The notes below the pieces were generated by a model. That model was given only the letters and a program-made list of their open reading frames with translations, was not told the origin of the DNA and ran no database searches. 32,945 nucleotides of DNA from an uncultured Chthoniobacterales bacterium (GTDB lineage: Bacteria; Verrucomicrobiota; Verrucomicrobiia; Chthoniobacterales; UBA10450): assembly GCA_902805675.1 (NCBI GenBank), contig CADCTA010000069.1, positions 1 to 32,945 on the forward strand, written 5' to 3'. A program made the position numbers and the translations under genes. Positions 25,813 through 32,945 of this stretch are shown here, one piece after another. Numbering within the stretch: the stretch's first letter is position 1; every line of letters starts with the position of its first letter.

Positions 25813-26495
25813 TGTGCGCTGGCCTGTTTGTTGCCCTGCACAGCGGAGTCGATCGCGGTCTGCAGCCCCGTCATTGAGAACGACTCGGATGGGATCGCCT
25901 GGCCGTTGATGAAGATGCTCGGGGTGCGCGAAACGCCCATGGAGGTCGCGCGCTCCTGATCCGCCGTGACGCGCGCCTTCAGCTTCTCATCGTTCATGTC
26001 GCCCGCGAACCGCGTCGTGTCGAGATTGATGGAGGCGGCGTATTCAGTGAAAAGGCTGCGTGCATCTGCGGCTTTGCTCCAGGCCAACTGGTTCTTGAAG
26101 AGCAGGTCGTGCATTTCCCAAAACTTGCCCTGCAGTCCCGCGGCCTCCGCGGCGAGCGCCGCCGGCACCGCATTCGCGTGGTTTTTCAGCGGGTAATGAC
26201 GGAAGACAACGCGCAGGCGATCGGCGTTCTTCTTCTCGAGTTCTTTGACGAGCCCGGAAATCCCACCGCACGGCGGACACTGGAAGTCTGCGAATTCCTC
26301 TATCGTGACCGTCGCCTTGGTGCTGCCGCGCATGTGTGCAGGTTTGGCACCGGGCTTTGCCCCAGCGGGATCGTGCACGTTCACGACGGAAGCGGCGGCG
26401 AGGCGCTGCTTTTTCGAGCGATAGACAGCGGCGCCTGTTGCGACCGCACTCAGCGCGATCGCGGCGATGATGACAAAGGGCAGATAACGCTTCAT
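25809..26495 (-). CDS. DsbA-like thiol:disulfide oxidoreductase
   Basis: A 228-residue exported thioredoxin-fold protein. It has an N-terminal hydrophobic segment (about 5-25, signal peptide or anchor), then the active site FADFQCPPCGG (C73, C76), a helical insert and the cis-proline loop RTPSIFING near residue 190. It resembles the DsbA/thioredoxin_4 group that introduces disulfides into exported proteins. ATG 26495 is chosen over the in-frame TTG at 26501. No Shine-Dalgarno is visible. It is co-transcribed with the VKOR gene and lies between two genes for large secreted proteins. Confidence 0.92.
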   Translation of the reverse strand: MKRYLPFVIIAAIALSAVATGAAVYRSKKQRLAAASVVNVHDPAGAKPGAKPAHMRGSTKATVTIEEFADFQCPPCGGISGLVKELEKKNADRLRVVFRHYPLKNHANAVPAALAAEAAGLQGKFWEMHDLLFKNQLAWSKAADARSLFTEYAASINLDTTRFAGDMNDEKLKARVTADQERATSMGVSRTPSIFINGQAIPSESFSMTGLQTAIDSAVQGNKQASAQ

Positions 26496-26535
26496 GGGCA
26501 ATGCGACGACGAACGATTGCGAACGTCCGCCGAAT

Positions 26536-26569
26536 GGTTACGCGGAGACTCATGCGTCTCGGCGTAACC
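26536..26569. promoter_or_regulatory. Strong hairpin in the dsbA-like gene leader
   Basis: GGTTACGCGGAGAC pairs with GTCTCGGCGTAACC over 14 positions with one mismatch, around a 6-base loop, about 40 bases upstream of the ATG. No T-run follows on either strand. It could be a leader structure or the remnant of a dispersed palindrome. Confidence 0.45.
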
Positions 26570-26641
26570 CTCAACAGCAAATTGCGCAGCCGTGGGTGTA
26601 TTTGCGCCCGGCGGCCCGGGCCCCTTAGCACCGGAAACAAA

Positions 26642-26681
26642 ACGGCCGGCGACGGAGGCCTTCGCCCCCACCGCCGGCCGT
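26642..26681. other. GC-rich inverted repeat between genes
   Basis: ACGGCCGGCG (26642-26651) and CGCCGGCCGT (26672-26681) form a perfect 10-base stem with a 20-base loop, downstream of the large gene ending at 26716. Probably a second part of the termination region. Confidence 0.4.
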
Positions 26682-26682
26682 G

Positions 26683-26708
26683 AAATCAACCCGCCGCCCT
26701 CCGGCGGG
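26683..26708 (-). terminator. Probable terminator of the 1276-residue secreted protein gene
   Basis: On the minus strand a 7-base GC stem CCCGCCG/CGGCGGG with a 5-base loop begins eight bases after the TGA and is followed by TTGATTT. The stem is perfect; the T tract is weak. Confidence 0.5.
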
Positions 26709-26715
26709 CTAATGA

Positions 26716-29700
26716 TCAGCGCGGATTGTAGATCTCCACCAACCCGACGCCGGTCTCGCCTTTGCCGCGAACGATCGCGGTGTAGAGCCCCGGTGGGAAA
26801 CTACCGAACAAGACTGCTTCACGGTCATCGCTCGGCGCGAAGCCGGAGCTCTCGATCCGATTCCGGCCGTCGGAGTCCTTCCAGTTGTCGTTGAAGTCGG
26901 TTGAGTTTCCGTTCGCATCGAAGAGTTCGATGGTTGGATCCTGCAACCCTCCACTGACGCCGCGTGCGGCCAGCGATGGCCCGAGGGCGCGGAGAACGCC
27001 GTCAGCTTTTCCAGCAGCACTGGAGCCGACGATGAAACCGCCGATCAGGACGTCATCCGCCTCACCCACGAACGCGCGGGTGCTCAAGTTGCCGAGTCGC
27101 GGATCGCTCAGTCCATCGACATCGTAGATCTCGACGAGGCCAACGCCCTGCTCACCATTCTTCCCGGTGACGACGGCGGTGTATGCGCCAGGATCGAGCG
27201 TGCGGATGATTGCAGCTTCGCGATCATCTGTCGGGGCAATACTAGAGGCCTCAATGGCACCCTGATCCTGCGAATCCCGCCAGTTGTCGTTCTCGGCAAT
27301 GACGTTGCTGTTGGAGTCGTTCAGCGTCAGGATGGGATCCTGAAGCGCGTTCGACACCCCACGGCTGCCGAGGGATGGCCCGATGGCGCGGAGTACGACG
27401 CGCTTCGGCGCGTTGCCGCTGATGATGAAGCCGCCGATCGAGACGCGATCACCTGACTGCACCGTGGCGCGAGTCGAGATGTTCAGGAACGTCGCTGGCG
27501 CAATGCCCGACACTGCGCACGAGGCGTTGCCCACAACCGTGTAGGTTCCTTCCGGACCGAAATCAGTCGAGGTGCTCTGGAGCCGCAGACCAGCGTCGGC
27601 GCGGTTGAAGAACACGCGTGGGTTCGTCGCAGCCAGACTGCTGCCAGGCTGGTAGGATCCAGGGCCGCCATCGAACGCTCTCAGCTTCTCCTTCGAAAGC
27701 ACGATCCGGATCACGCCGGTTTTCACATCATACGTACCCTCGTCGACGTTACCGAGTTTGGTCGGCTGGTTCGTGTTCGGGTCGTTCGGTCCGACTGCGG
27801 TGCCCACGCCGAATTTGCCGTATTCGAATGTGGGAGCGCCGGTCGGCCCGGTCTTCATCGCGACGTAGGCACGGTCGTGAGACGTGTCCGGCGCCTGACG
27901 CTGCCAGATGATGAAGTATTGCGAATTCGGCGGCGGCGCGGTCGCTGGCGAGGGACCGACCTGCAACGTGAAGAAGAACTGATCCGCACCTTCGATGAAC
28001 GGCTCGGCGACATGGAGGAACTTCACGTTCACACGTGGATCCGGTGGGACGTTCGCGCCCGTGTCGTTGTCTCCTCCGCTCGGTAGGACGTCGTTGCTGA
28101 CCAGGATACCGGGGAGAGCGCAAGGCGTCTCCGTCGGTCCGCTGGGCGGCGCAAACGCCTTGCAGTACGGGCCTTCGCCGAGAGCATTGACGGCGGTAAC
28201 GACGTAGAACTTGTCGCCGCTCGGTGGAGCGGTATCGACATAGCTAGGCTGCGTCACGACCGCGAGCGGCGGATCGGCAAACGGGCCATCGGGGCTGCCA
28301 GAACGATAGACACGGTATTGCGTGATCGCGGAGCCACCATCGTCCGGCGCCGCCCAGTTCAGGCTGACCTTGCTCCCATCGAAGTTGCCGCTGAGCAGCG
28401 GAGCGCCGGCGAGCGCGGGCTCGACTGTATCTTTGTCATTCACGGCGAACATCCGCTTGCCGCCAGATTGACGGGCGATGAACGCTTTGGCGGTGAAGGA
28501 GTTCGCGCCGCCGAGTTCACAACCGCCGATGCAACCGTCCTCGCCTGCGATAAGCACGCGACCCTGCTTGTCGATCTGGATATCGATGAAGTCGAGCAGA
28601 TTGCGGCAAGTACCGCCGCCGCAGATCGGTCCGCGCTGAATCGGTCCTTCGGGGCTAATCCTCTGCACCGTCCAGGTGGCACCGCCGTCGAACGTACTTG
28701 CAACGTATTGATACCAGACGCCGCTGAAGAGTTTGGTATCGTCGTCCGCTCCGCCGGTGTGATCTTCGCCCGGCTTCTCTGCGTCCGGTGTGCCGATGAA
28801 GGTGAGCGTCGCGCGATCAGGATCGCCAACGGCCATGGCGGGGAATGCTGCGTGTTTGACGTCGGAGATGGTGGTGAGGTCGATCGGCGTAGACCATGTC
28901 TTGCCTTTGTCCTGCGAACGAGCGACGCCCGGCCGATTCGATTCATTAATGTCCGGAGTAGCGGGATCGTCAGCGAAGAGGAAGCCGACGTAGATATTAT
29001 TACTGCGGAGCGCTTTTTCCTGCGGCGAGCACTCGCCTGGAGGACACCAGGAGGTGCCGACCGACGGGTCATCCTGAGCACCGCTACCGCGTGCGCCGGG
29101 AATCTGCCGCACCTGCCAGGTGGCGCCGTTGTTTTCCGAGACGACGACTGAAACCAACCCGTCGAAAAGAAGCGGCACGCCAGCCTGCTCGCACGCCTTG
29201 TCCGGGATGAACAGGGTGCCGTCTTCAGCGGTCTTGATATGGCCGTGCAACCCGGCGCAGTCGGTGACGAAGAAGAGCGGGCTCTGGATCGGGAAGGTAA
29301 AGCCGCCATCGACGCTGGTCTCGTTCGTCGCGGTGCCGATCGCCTGCGATGCGTAATACACGCCATTCGGATACGGAGTAGCACCCGGATTCGGGACCGG
29401 CGATCCACCGGAGGTCGGGATCAGCGGAGTGACGACCGTAGGAGGCGTCGGAGCGTGGAAAGGCCCGCCGCCGACGGTCTGGTGGTCGATACCACCCGAA
29501 GGCGCCGCGCCCTCGCTCTGGTACATCTGGTCACCATCGGTGTCGGTGAACTCAAGGGTGCTGCCGGCGGGAGTGAGCCCGGCTTCCTGTCCGACAAAAG
29601 TGCGGCCGGTCCAGTGATCGGTGTACATAATCGGGTCGTAGAAGACGCGAGTCGTGTTTGCTGTCAGCAGCGGGATCTGTCCCCAGTCGACGCTGGCTGG

Positions 29701-30546
29701 CGACGAGCAATCGTCGAAGTTCGCGCGGAGGAAGATGCTGTTCACACCGCCGTAGTAGAGCGAGGTGCCGCCGTTCGGAATGACGGGGTTCTCTGCGCCG
29801 GTCGCACGAACTCTATTCCGGAACGTCTGCGCTCCCGGGACGTTCTTCGGGCGGGAGACGTTCTCCGTCCTCCAGTTCACGCCCATCGTCGGCTCACCAG
29901 CGTCCTCCAAGACGCCGGGAGGCGCATAGTGGTTGACGAAGCGCGGTGTGCCTGGTGGCAGTGGAGGGGCGGTCGGTGCCGGCGTTGGGCCCGGATCTAC
30001 CGGGTTCGTAATCGAAACGGCCTCGCCGTTGTAGCTTCGGCCGGGAGAAACGAGGAAGTAGACAACCTGAACGATGAAATCGCCGGTCCCGATCGCCTCC
30101 TCGCTGGGGTCGAGCGCGGTTTCTTCAGTGCCACTGCTGGTCGCGCTGCTGCCAACCTGCGGACCCGACGGCCTACCTGTCGCCGGCGCTGTGTTAGCCC
30201 CCTTGTAGATGAAGAGGTCGACATCGTCACCCGCGCCTGGCGCGATCACTTTCACGCGCGCCTTTTTACCCGCCCAATCGGCCGGGGTGCCGGAGAGGGT
30301 GAGCTTGAAGTTGTCGCAATTCACGCCGACGACACACGAGTTAGGATCCGGGGCTACCCCGCCGGCGGGTCCCGGGGCGGCAAAGCCAGCCCACGTCACG
30401 GCAGCGGGGGCGCCAGGAATGAGTGTTCCGTTGGGAGGCGTCGCCGCAATGCTGACGAATGCGAGCAGGCCGGCCGTCAAAAAGAAGACGAACGCTGTGA
30501 TGATACGGACATTGAAGCGGCCGGAATCAGAGGGAGTTTTTTTCAT
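26716..30546 (-). CDS. Giant secreted multidomain protein with BNR, fibronectin III and paired IGPSL domains
   Basis: A 1276-residue protein. Residues 1-35 are a signal peptide (core IITAFVFFLTAGLLAFVSIAA). Residues 36-150 look like a jelly-roll/pre-peptidase-type domain (DDVDLFIYKG). A Pro-rich linker leads to a sialidase-like Asp-box region (SVDGGFTF, SENNGATW, SQDKGKTW, FDGGATW). A fibronectin III domain follows (about 712-800, VSLNWAAPDDGGSAITQYRVYRS), then an unassigned beta-rich part (about 815-1015) and two IGPSL domains (about 1020-1276). Many closely spaced cysteines (WCPPGEC, ICGGGTC, GCIGGC) suggest disulfides. The ATG is preceded by CCCTCCT, the reverse of a Shine-Dalgarno. Confidence 0.9.
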   Translation of the reverse strand: MKKTPSDSGRFNVRIITAFVFFLTAGLLAFVSIAATPPNGTLIPGAPAAVTWAGFAAPGPAGGVAPDPNSCVVGVNCDNFKLTLSGTPADWAGKKARVKVIAPGAGDDVDLFIYKGANTAPATGRPSGPQVGSSATSSGTEETALDPSEEAIGTGDFIVQVVYFLVSPGRSYNGEAVSITNPVDPGPTPAPTAPPLPPGTPRFVNHYAPPGVLEDAGEPTMGVNWRTENVSRPKNVPGAQTFRNRVRATGAENPVIPNGGTSLYYGGVNSIFLRANFDDCSSPASVDWGQIPLLTANTTRVFYDPIMYTDHWTGRTFVGQEAGLTPAGSTLEFTDTDGDQMYQSEGAAPSGGIDHQTVGGGPFHAPTPPTVVTPLIPTSGGSPVPNPGATPYPNGVYYASQAIGTATNETSVDGGFTFPIQSPLFFVTDCAGLHGHIKTAEDGTLFIPDKACEQAGVPLLFDGLVSVVVSENNGATWQVRQIPGARGSGAQDDPSVGTSWCPPGECSPQEKALRSNNIYVGFLFADDPATPDINESNRPGVARSQDKGKTWSTPIDLTTISDVKHAAFPAMAVGDPDRATLTFIGTPDAEKPGEDHTGGADDDTKLFSGVWYQYVASTFDGGATWTVQRISPEGPIQRGPICGGGTCRNLLDFIDIQIDKQGRVLIAGEDGCIGGCELGGANSFTAKAFIARQSGGKRMFAVNDKDTVEPALAGAPLLSGNFDGSKVSLNWAAPDDGGSAITQYRVYRSGSPDGPFADPPLAVVTQPSYVDTAPPSGDKFYVVTAVNALGEGPYCKAFAPPSGPTETPCALPGILVSNDVLPSGGDNDTGANVPPDPRVNVKFLHVAEPFIEGADQFFFTLQVGPSPATAPPPNSQYFIIWQRQAPDTSHDRAYVAMKTGPTGAPTFEYGKFGVGTAVGPNDPNTNQPTKLGNVDEGTYDVKTGVIRIVLSKEKLRAFDGGPGSYQPGSSLAATNPRVFFNRADAGLRLQSTSTDFGPEGTYTVVGNASCAVSGIAPATFLNISTRATVQSGDRVSIGGFIISGNAPKRVVLRAIGPSLGSRGVSNALQDPILTLNDSNSNVIAENDNWRDSQDQGAIEASSIAPTDDREAAIIRTLDPGAYTAVVTGKNGEQGVGLVEIYDVDGLSDPRLGNLSTRAFVGEADDVLIGGFIVGSSAAGKADGVLRALGPSLAARGVSGGLQDPTIELFDANGNSTDFNDNWKDSDGRNRIESSGFAPSDDREAVLFGSFPPGLYTAIVRGKGETGVGLVEIYNPR
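26719..27489 (-). repeat. Tandem pair of IGPSL C-terminal domains (gene 26716-30546)
   Basis: Copy 1 is 27097-27489 (131 residues including the joint) and copy 2 is 26719-27096 (126 residues). They share LxNxSTR, GGFI, R-A-x-GPSL, LQDP, NDNW, IES or IEA, APxDDREA, YTAxV and GVGLVEIY. This is the same architecture and order as the pairs at 21286-22059 and 32137-32907. Confidence 0.9.
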
Positions 30547-30590
30547 AGGAGGGTTGTTGCCGCCGGAGAATAGCGGCGAGCGGTTTTCAT

Positions 30591-30618
30591 CGACGCCGCG
30601 TTTGAAGGTGCGGCGTCG
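30591..30618. promoter_or_regulatory. Perfect hairpin in the divergent intergenic region
   Basis: CGACGCCGC (30591-30599) and GCGGCGTCG (30610-30618) form a perfect 9-base stem with a 10-base loop. It lies 45 bases upstream of the giant protein start and 84 bases upstream of the divergent lipoprotein start. It could be a 5' UTR structure or an operator. No clear promoter was found; TATATT at 30662 is a possible -10 without a good -35. Confidence 0.4.
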
Positions 30619-30701
30619 AAAGAGGAATACATTCGGAGGTGAGCCGCGCCTTGCGGCCCATTATATTTACGATCAAGCTGCTCCAATCGGATGCCTAACC
30701 C

Positions 30702-31331
30702 ATGAGAAAAATCCCTACCTGGACGATAAAACGCGTTTCCGTCGCCGGTCTGTTCCTCGCAGCTACGCTCGCCAGTTGCTCGAAACGGGATACACCTGCC
30801 TCTTCGGTAGAATCCACAGCGGATCGGCCCGGCGAAGTCGCCGCCGAGCCGGATGCACCAACTGGCACGGCCGCTTTCGACGCCTGCAAACTGCTCTCGA
30901 ACGAAGAGATTGCCTCGATCCAGGGAGAAGCGCCCGCACGGACGCAGTTGGTGGGCGAATCGAGCGGACAGCTCTCGGTCTCGCAGTGCAATTTCCTGCT
31001 GCCGTCTGGGTCGAACTCGATGGCGGTTCGCGTGATCGAGCGAGGCAATGGTCCAAGCGCGCGCGACCCTAAAGAAGTCTGGCACGAAACGTTTCAGCGG
31101 CCCGCACTCGACGCGGCGAGCGCGAGGTACGCAAAAAAGCACGAGAAAGTAGAGGGCGTAGGCGAAGAAGCGTTCTGGCTTGGGAACGCGAAGTCCGGCG
31201 GGTTGCACGTCCTGACCGGCAATCGCTACATCAGAGTCAATGCCGGTGGCCAGGAGGAGATCCCAGCAAAGATCGAAAAATGCTCAAAGCTGGCGGAGTT
31301 GATTCTCCCTCGTCTGAACGCGGAAAAATGA
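30702..31331 (+). CDS. Putative lipoprotein, DUF3558-like
   Basis: A 209-residue protein with a lipoprotein signal: charged start, hydrophobic core VAGLFLAATLASC and lipobox LASC, with the lipidated cysteine at about residue 26. A Ser/Pro/Thr/Ala-rich spacer follows. The folded part starts DACKLLSNEEIASIQGE and contains a second cysteine in SQCNFLLPSG, then a pattern ending YIRVNAGG. The arrangement (C..LL..EE.....G, then a later C.F) recalls DUF3558-type lipoproteins. It stands alone, divergent from the giant secreted protein. No Shine-Dalgarno before the ATG. Function unknown. Confidence 0.75.
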   Translation: MRKIPTWTIKRVSVAGLFLAATLASCSKRDTPASSVESTADRPGEVAAEPDAPTGTAAFDACKLLSNEEIASIQGEAPARTQLVGESSGQLSVSQCNFLLPSGSNSMAVRVIERGNGPSARDPKEVWHETFQRPALDAASARYAKKHEKVEGVGEEAFWLGNAKSGGLHVLTGNRYIRVNAGGQEEIPAKIEKCSKLAELILPRLNAEK

Positions 31332-31405
31332 CGACCGCGCCGAAGCGGTAACTCCCGCTCTGTTTCGTAACCGGTTCGCCGCGGCGCGGCTGCTCGCTCA
31401 CTTCG

Positions 31406-31444
31406 GGCAATGGAACGGCCGTGTCGTGCGATCGTGCCATTGCC
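31406..31444. terminator. Possible hairpin between convergent genes
   Basis: GGCAATGG and CCATTGCC form a perfect 8-base stem with a 23-base loop in the 167-base space between two convergent genes. No T-run, so the terminator call is weak. Confidence 0.25.
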
Positions 31445-31498
31445 TCGGCAACGTGGAGCCGTCGAGCGAACGGCCCTGACCAGCTCGACGACGCACCG

Positions 31499-32035
31499 CT
31501 ACTCTGAATCGTCCGTTTCCGGCGGATCCGGCAGAGTGGGATCGAACGCGAGGATGGAGATGCGGACTGCGCGGCTTTCGGTGCCGAACGCAGTGATGCG
31601 GAAGTGAATGTTGTCGCGCGTCGCGTTCCACGCCGCTGCATGCGGCGCGTTCGTGACGGCGCGGCTGAGATCGCCGATTTCGCTAAATGGTTTCGGCTTG
31701 TCCGGGCGAAACACTGCGCGGAGGCGCGTGATCTTCCCGTCGCGGTTTGCCCAAGCCATAACCCAGTCGTACTCGGTCTCGAGTAGCTTCCAGTAGATGC
31801 GCGTGCCCAACTTCTCCCGCTCGTCGCGCAGCGCTTCTGGATCGCGCAGCGGATTCATCTTCTCCCGCGCTTCTTTCATCGTCATGCCGATGCGAAGACC
31901 GAGGATCTCACCGGACTGTTCGACCGTCGGCGCCGACGGCTGCGGTTGATCTGCGCGCGGCGTGTCCTCGGCGCGCACGCTGCCCACAACGAAGAGGGTT
32001 ACGCAAATTAGCGAGAGAGCGGGCTGGATCTTCAT
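31499..32035 (-). CDS. Small exported protein, possibly SmpA/BamE-like fold
   Basis: A 178-residue precursor with a signal peptide (MKIQPALSLICVTLFVVGSVRA, cleavage before ED). After a Pro/Gln-rich linker comes GEILGLRIGMTMKEAREKMNPL, which resembles the start of SmpA/OmlA/BamE-type domains. Then YWKLLETEYDWVMAWANRDGKITRLRAVF gives two strands, and a helix-strand tail follows. The frame continues upstream to 32116, but that extension crosses the terminator hairpin and has no signal sequence, so ATG 32035 is preferred. It lies 98 bases downstream of the next secreted protein gene on the same strand. Confidence 0.75.
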   Translation of the reverse strand: MKIQPALSLICVTLFVVGSVRAEDTPRADQPQPSAPTVEQSGEILGLRIGMTMKEAREKMNPLRDPEALRDEREKLGTRIYWKLLETEYDWVMAWANRDGKITRLRAVFRPDKPKPFSEIGDLSRAVTNAPHAAAWNATRDNIHFRITAFGTESRAVRISILAFDPTLPDPPETDDSE

Positions 32036-32072
32036 CGGCTCATCGGGGATGCAGCGCGTGTTGCGGAAAGAG

Positions 32073-32105
32073 AAGAGCTGCTTCCCGCGAGGAGAAGCAG
32101 CTCTT
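32073..32105 (-). terminator. Strong intrinsic terminator
   Basis: AAGAGCTGCTTC (32073-32084) and GAAGCAGCTCTT (32094-32105) form a perfect 12-base stem with a 9-base loop. On the minus strand it is followed by CTCTTTCC. It lies 28 bases beyond the stop of the gene ending at 32134 and separates it from the small exported protein gene. Confidence 0.75.
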
Positions 32106-32133
32106 CCGCTAGCCACATTTCTGTGCCGGGCGG

Positions 32134-32945
32134 TCAGTCAAGCCGGTAGATTTCGACCACGCCGTTGCCGGTCCCGTTGTCCACGCCATTGACCACTGCG
32201 GTGTAAAGCCCAGGGCCGAGTGGGAGCAGGATTGCCGATTCCGCGTCATTCGTCGGCGCGATTCCAGTCGCGGTGATCTCGCCCGCATTCGGCGCATCTT
32301 TCCAGTTGTCGTTCGTCGCGAGCGAATCGCCGTTGCCGTTGAACAACTGCATCGTGGGATTCGCGAGCGCATTCGGCAGCGAGCCGGAAAGCGATGGTCC
32401 GATCCCGCGCAGCAGCACACGCTTCGGTGTCACGCCGTTCAGGATCACGCCGCCGACGAGGATGTTATCACCAGTGGATACAAAGGCACGCGCGGCGAGG
32501 TTCGCCAGCTCCGGGCCGGCCGTTGGCTCAAGGTCGTAGATTTCCACGACGCCGATGCCTTGGCTTCCGTTCGCGCCTTGCAGGACCGCCGTGTAAGTGC
32601 CCGGTGCTAGTGTCATGACGATGGCCGCCTCATTGTCGTCCGACGGCGCGATGCCGGTGTCCTGGATCTCCTGTTGTTGCGAGCTCTGGCGCCAGTTGTC
32701 GTTCTGCTGAAGCACCGCGCCGCTCTCGCCACGCAGGTCGACGATTGGGTCTGCCAGCCGTCCAGGCAGCGGTGCGTCACCGGATTTCAGCGACGATCCG
32801 ATTCCGCGGATCATCACGCGTTTGCTGCCGGAGCCTCGGACGATGAACCCACCGATGCCGATGTTGTCGTTCTGCTGCACGAGCGAGCGACCAGCGATAT
32901 TCGCGAGCCGAATCGCTGGCGCCGGCGTCGAGGTCGGCGGTGGCG
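32134..32945 (-). CDS. C-terminal part of a secreted protein with paired IGPSL domains (partial, 5' end outside)
   Basis: The frame is open to the window edge; the true start lies beyond it. The visible 269 residues begin with a Pro/Thr/Ala-rich linker (PPPTSTPAPA), then two tandem domains: LANIAGRSLV to IYDLEPTAGPE, and LANLAARAFV to VVEIYRLD. They match the pairs ending the two giant proteins in this window, so an upstream exported propeller or other extracellular domain is expected. A strong terminator follows the stop. Confidence 0.88.
   Translation of the reverse strand, partial: PPPTSTPAPAIRLANIAGRSLVQQNDNIGIGGFIVRGSGSKRVMIRGIGSSLKSGDAPLPGRLADPIVDLRGESGAVLQQNDNWRQSSQQQEIQDTGIAPSDDNEAAIVMTLAPGTYTAVLQGANGSQGIGVVEIYDLEPTAGPELANLAARAFVSTGDNILVGGVILNGVTPKRVLLRGIGPSLSGSLPNALANPTMQLFNGNGDSLATNDNWKDAPNAGEITATGIAPTNDAESAILLPLGPGLYTAVVNGVDNGTGNGVVEIYRLD
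32137..32907 (-). repeat. Tandem pair of IGPSL C-terminal domains (partial gene at right edge)
   Basis: Copy 1 is 32509-32907 and copy 2 is 32137-32508. Key positions: GGFIV or GGVIL, RGIGSSL or RGIGPSL, NDNW, TGIAP, ESAI or EAAI, YTAV, GVVEIY. Copy 1 has Ser in place of Pro in GIGSSL. Confidence 0.88.

Noticed and set aside
29239..30573. A 444-codon plus-strand frame opposite the giant secreted protein
   Set aside because: It is Arg/Val/Asp-rich with no recognisable motif, and fully antisense to a gene with a signal peptide and clear domains.

Overview
The window is a high-GC chromosomal segment from a Gram-negative (two-membrane) bacterium. Likely affiliation is Verrucomicrobiota, Spartobacteria/Chthoniobacterales type. 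The basis is inference from three features: secreted proteins ending in paired ~125-residue domains with an IGPSL core, dispersed palindromic elements of the kind common in those soil genomes, and a DsbA-VKOR pair. No rRNA, tRNA, CRISPR array, transposase, integrase or phage gene was seen.

Region 1 (1-6347) looks like a lipid cluster. On the plus strand lie the tail of an unknown gene, an alpha-oxoamine synthase (serine palmitoyltransferase/BioF family), a CDP-alcohol phosphatidyltransferase, a GNAT-fold acyltransferase that is a candidate ceramide synthase, and a second CDP-alcohol phosphatidyltransferase with an extra N-terminal domain. Converging on the minus strand are a short-chain dehydrogenase and a sugar/polyol-phosphate nucleotidyltransferase resembling inositol-phosphate cytidylyltransferases. 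Together they could build a sphingoid base, N-acylate it and add a phospho-polyol headgroup.

Region 2 (6487-12593, minus) is an ABC tripartite export system: two tandem TolC-like outer-membrane proteins, a periplasmic adaptor, an FtsX/MacB-type permease and a LolD/MacB-type ATPase. It is transcribed toward the dehydrogenase and nucleotidyltransferase, so export and lipid genes may be one transcription unit.

Region 3 (12657-20871, minus) is a complete recC-recB-recD operon with 4-base overlaps, encoding a RecBCD helicase-nuclease. A small two-helix membrane protein (20930-21205) lies upstream.

Region 4 (21283-32945) is a secreted-protein region. It holds two giant Asp-box (BNR) proteins and the 3' end of a third gene, all ending in a tandem pair of the same C-terminal domain. 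Between the two giants sits a DsbA-VKOR oxidative-folding pair. A lipoprotein and a small periplasmic protein lie at the right end.

The most unusual feature is the palindromic repeats. One family is inserted in frame inside two protein genes: the second phosphatidyltransferase, and the signal peptide of a TolC protein. A second, REP/BIME-like family flanks the ABC ATPase gene in opposite module arrangements, with compensatory changes in its hairpin stems.
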